Positions 61,704 through 64,000 of a stretch of 64,000 bases of DNA are shown here, one piece after another. The notes beneath the pieces are model-generated. The model searched no databases. It was not told the origin of the DNA and was given only the letters and a program-made list of their open reading frames with translations. The stretch is taken from positions 62,001 to 126,000 of the forward strand of contig NZ_LIWR01000006.1 in the NCBI RefSeq assembly GCF_012978815.1. The letters run 5' to 3'. Source of the DNA: Campylobacter sp. RM16189. Lineage in GTDB: Bacteria > Campylobacterota > Campylobacteria > Campylobacterales > Campylobacteraceae. The first letter of the stretch is position 1. Each line of letters opens with the position of its first letter. The position numbers and the translations under genes are program-made.

Positions 61704-64000
61704 ATGATTTTTTCAAGCAATAAAAATAAAAGCTTGTCTTATAATATTTTAAATAGAGTTTATTTCGCAAATTTGGTCACCATTATTGCGATATTTTGCA
61801 TAATAGCTTTTGCTGTAAATATTAAATTCAATGAAATTCGCGAAAATATGCATTTAAGCAATCAAGAGCTTAGAAATATTATCTTAAATAATGTCAAAAC
61901 CGTCAACGACGAACTTACACTTATTAGCAGATATATAACATCAGACAATACTAACACAAGGGCTATTTTGGATTATTCAATGAGTAATCACAAGAAATAT
62001 TACGCTATGCATGTTGCCACAATTGATGGCGATATTGAAATTTCTACCTTTTCTCATAGAGATGTAAATAAAGAGTATCTGCATTTTTTTAAATCAAAAC
62101 CCTGGAAGGATAAATTTGTAGATGGATTTTATAGATCCAAATTCGACTTTCATCATGGAGATATTCCAACCAGATTTATTGTAAAAGATCTTGGAAATAG
62201 CAAAATTTTAATTGCCGAAGTAAAGCTAAATTACATATATAATGAGCTATTGCAGATTCAAAATTCAGAAGGGGCGAACTCTTTTATCATTAATAAAGAT
62301 GGAAGAATTTTGTTTCACCAAGATATAGAGCTTGTTCTAAAGCAAAAAGCCATATTTGATATTTATAGCGTAGACATGAATTATGCAGACCAAAATAGTA
62401 TTAGAATTAACTGGGGGGCAGACAACTTTGATCTTTATATGGTTCAATACATCCCTAAAGCCAGAACAGCTGTTGTAACTTATCGCCCTATTAGCAATAT
62501 ATTGTATACAAACTGGCTATTTTTAGGTATATGTCTAGCATTTTTTTTAATAGGGCTATTTTTAGTTTTTGTGGATGTCAAATTTGCCGTAAATGGTATT
62601 ATAAAGCCTATATTGTTTATAAAAAAGCTTATAAAAAAGCTTGAAAAAGAAGAGAGTATCGGTCAGTATGTAAGCACTGGCTATATAACTGATTTTAACG
62701 AAATGGTGGATTCGATTATCCATGTTAATGAAAATTTTCAAAACAAAAAAAATAGCTTTTTAGAATATGAGAAAAAATTTGGATACCTTTTTGAACAGGG
62801 TCCTTTGGTTATACTTTTGATCGATGCAAAAACAGGTGATATTGTAGAGGCTAGTTCAAAGGCATTAGAATTTTATGGATTTTCCAGAGATGAATTTTTA
62901 AGTAAAAGATTGCAAGACCTTGATGCCGATAGTGCAAAAGGTGCAAATATTATGACTTGTGACTGTAGTGACAATACAGTAGCTTACGAAGCTAGACATA
63001 TACTCTCAAATGGCGATATAAAAGATGTATTGATAAAAAAGAAAAATATAGAAGCGGATGATAATAAGCTAGGATTTTGTCTAATTGAAGATATTACTTG
63101 GGAAAAAATAAATAAGAGAAATTTTAAAAGAGAGAATGAGGCTAATATCTACTCTCCGATATTTAAAATATCTTGGAAAAATGGCTTTATGCAAGATATT
63201 TTAAGCGTCTCGATTAATACCGAGATTATATTAGGCTATAGGCTAGAAGAGATGCTGGCTGATGATTTTAGTTTTAAAAATATTATACATCCTGCAGACT
63301 TTGATAAAATCTTTAATGAATTTAATATCAAATTTAGATTATTTAGTACTAATGCGGTAAAAAAAGATTATGAATTTTTATCATCTATTAGAATATCAAA
63401 GAAAAATTTAGAAGTTGTAACTTGTAATGTTTTTTTAAAATTTATATCTAGTGACGATAAAAATATAGATGAAGTTATAGGATATTTTGTAGACAGTTCT
63501 ATCATAGATAAAATGGATTTAAACAATAACTCTTTACATAATGGTAGCCATTATGAAATAGACGGTCTAAAGTATAAAAATGATGCTGACAAATATAAAC
63601 AAATAGTCTCAAATTTATTTTCAAATTCTCAAGAAGCTATAGCTATAGTAGGAACTGATGGCAAATTTATAGATGTAAACGATGCTTTTGTTCAAATAAC
63701 GGGATACTCTAAAGAAGAAGCTGTAGGAAGCCCTTCGAATTTATTAAATTCTGGTATTCATGATAGCAAATTTTTTTCTAATTTATGGCGTAGTGCTATA
63801 AATGAAGGATATTGGAGGGGTCATATCTGGAATAAAAAGAAAGATGGTAAAAAATACCTAGAGCTTTTGACTATAAGCACCGTTTATGACAAAGACGGCA
63901 GCATAGAAAACTTTATAGCTATTTTTTCAGATATCTCGCATGCTAAAGAAAAAGAAGAAAATTTAGAGCAAATAGCCTACTATGATGCACTAACAAAACT
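61704..64000 (+). CDS. Cache/PAS membrane sensor, probably diguanylate cyclase/phosphodiesterase (3' end outside window)
   Basis: The open frame runs off the right edge, with 765 codons visible. N-terminal TM (LVTIIAIFCIIAFAVNI, about 22-40), a periplasmic dCache-like sensor (about 45-260), and a second TM (WLFLGICLAFFLIGLFLVFV). Then come at least three PAS-like regions; clearest are 'GPLVILLIDAKTGDIVEASSKALEFYGFSRDEFL' and the later 'QEAIAIVGTDGKFIDVNDAFVQITGYSKEEAVG'. The frame ends at AYYDALTKL, the usual junction into a GGDEF domain. The cyclic-di-GMP role is inferred from that junction. A ligand cannot be named. Confidence 0.85.
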   Translation, partial: MIFSSNKNKSLSYNILNRVYFANLVTIIAIFCIIAFAVNIKFNEIRENMHLSNQELRNIILNNVKTVNDELTLISRYITSDNTNTRAILDYSMSNHKKYYAMHVATIDGDIEISTFSHRDVNKEYLHFFKSKPWKDKFVDGFYRSKFDFHHGDIPTRFIVKDLGNSKILIAEVKLNYIYNELLQIQNSEGANSFIINKDGRILFHQDIELVLKQKAIFDIYSVDMNYADQNSIRINWGADNFDLYMVQYIPKARTAVVTYRPISNILYTNWLFLGICLAFFLIGLFLVFVDVKFAVNGIIKPILFIKKLIKKLEKEESIGQYVSTGYITDFNEMVDSIIHVNENFQNKKNSFLEYEKKFGYLFEQGPLVILLIDAKTGDIVEASSKALEFYGFSRDEFLSKRLQDLDADSAKGANIMTCDCSDNTVAYEARHILSNGDIKDVLIKKKNIEADDNKLGFCLIEDITWEKINKRNFKRENEANIYSPIFKISWKNGFMQDILSVSINTEIILGYRLEEMLADDFSFKNIIHPADFDKIFNEFNIKFRLFSTNAVKKDYEFLSSIRISKKNLEVVTCNVFLKFISSDDKNIDEVIGYFVDSSIIDKMDLNNNSLHNGSHYEIDGLKYKNDADKYKQIVSNLFSNSQEAIAIVGTDGKFIDVNDAFVQITGYSKEEAVGSPSNLLNSGIHDSKFFSNLWRSAINEGYWRGHIWNKKKDGKKYLELLTISTVYDKDGSIENFIAIFSDISHAKEKEENLEQIAYYDALTK

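Noticed and set aside
1-64000. CRISPR arrays, insertion sequences or integrase genes
   Set aside because: No regularly spaced direct repeats, transposase or integrase ORF is visible; the accessory modules lack recognisable att or IS ends.

Overview
The window looks like a chromosomal segment of a Campylobacter species (Campylobacterota), probably outside the C. jejuni/coli group. The evidence is AT-rich DNA, tightly packed genes with 1-8 bp overlaps, TATAAT-like -10 boxes with weak -35 boxes, a poly-G contingency tract, and typical Campylobacter gene sets: the formate dehydrogenase operon, alternative spermidine synthesis (carboxyspermidine dehydrogenase and decarboxylase), DUF2920, a PatA/PatB-like pair and MlaA-MlaC-RND. 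The species call is inference.

The main theme is selenocysteine (Sec) and molybdenum/tungsten enzymes. Positions 1-7690 hold selA (cut at the left edge), selB, a DsbC/DsbG-like thiol protein and a first formate dehydrogenase locus: a small Tat protein, fdhA with an in-frame TGA at 4705, and fdhB. A second, fuller locus lies at 38965-45969: a TorD-like chaperone, a small Tat protein, fdhA with TGA at 40455, fdhB, fdhC, fdhD and a ModE-like regulator. It is followed by yedF-selD, where selD has its own in-frame TGA at codon 17. A YedE-type selenium transporter (34366), moeA, moaD, moaE, the modE/modA/TOBE/modC/modB operon (53400-56861) and tRNA-Sec (selC, about 61490-61587) complete the set. 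Sec synthesis, decoding and selenium handling, much of the cofactor supply, and three Sec-containing products are therefore encoded within 64 kb.

Other blocks: a TraT-like lipoprotein; a plugless TonB-receptor-like barrel with a NitT/TauT-type ABC transporter and NnrS, behind an exact FNR-type box (8506-8519); an ABC-2/HlyD export operon (14285-17275); a housekeeping stretch (26-36 kb: AEC transporter, ITPase, MFS, HutX, HI0933-family flavoprotein, RimI, DUF2156, DUF4198); a YqjD/YqjE-like envelope operon, a nitroreductase, MBOAT/SGNH O-acetylation genes and a peroxiredoxin (48-53 kb); Mla/RND lipid transport (57-61 kb); and a Cache/PAS sensor running off the right edge, probably a GGDEF protein.

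Two accessory modules stand out. At 18097-22770 a WYL-domain regulator carries a G10 tract just after its start codon. In this sequence it is out of frame (OFF), and one fewer G restores a 299-residue protein. It leads a compact operon of two TerB-like proteins, a CxxCxxCC protein, a glycine-zipper membrane protein and a large membrane protein. I cannot match this set to a named system, and it is the best candidate here for an undescribed phase-variable, possibly defensive, system. At 24035-25574 a DUF262 protein overlaps a HEPN protein with an RX4H motif, a pairing typical of anti-phage or toxin-like modules, inserted directly upstream of the carboxyspermidine dehydrogenase gene.

Several long perfect inverted repeats lie in leaders: before yedE, over the start codon at 29282, before the second fdh operon and before yedF.
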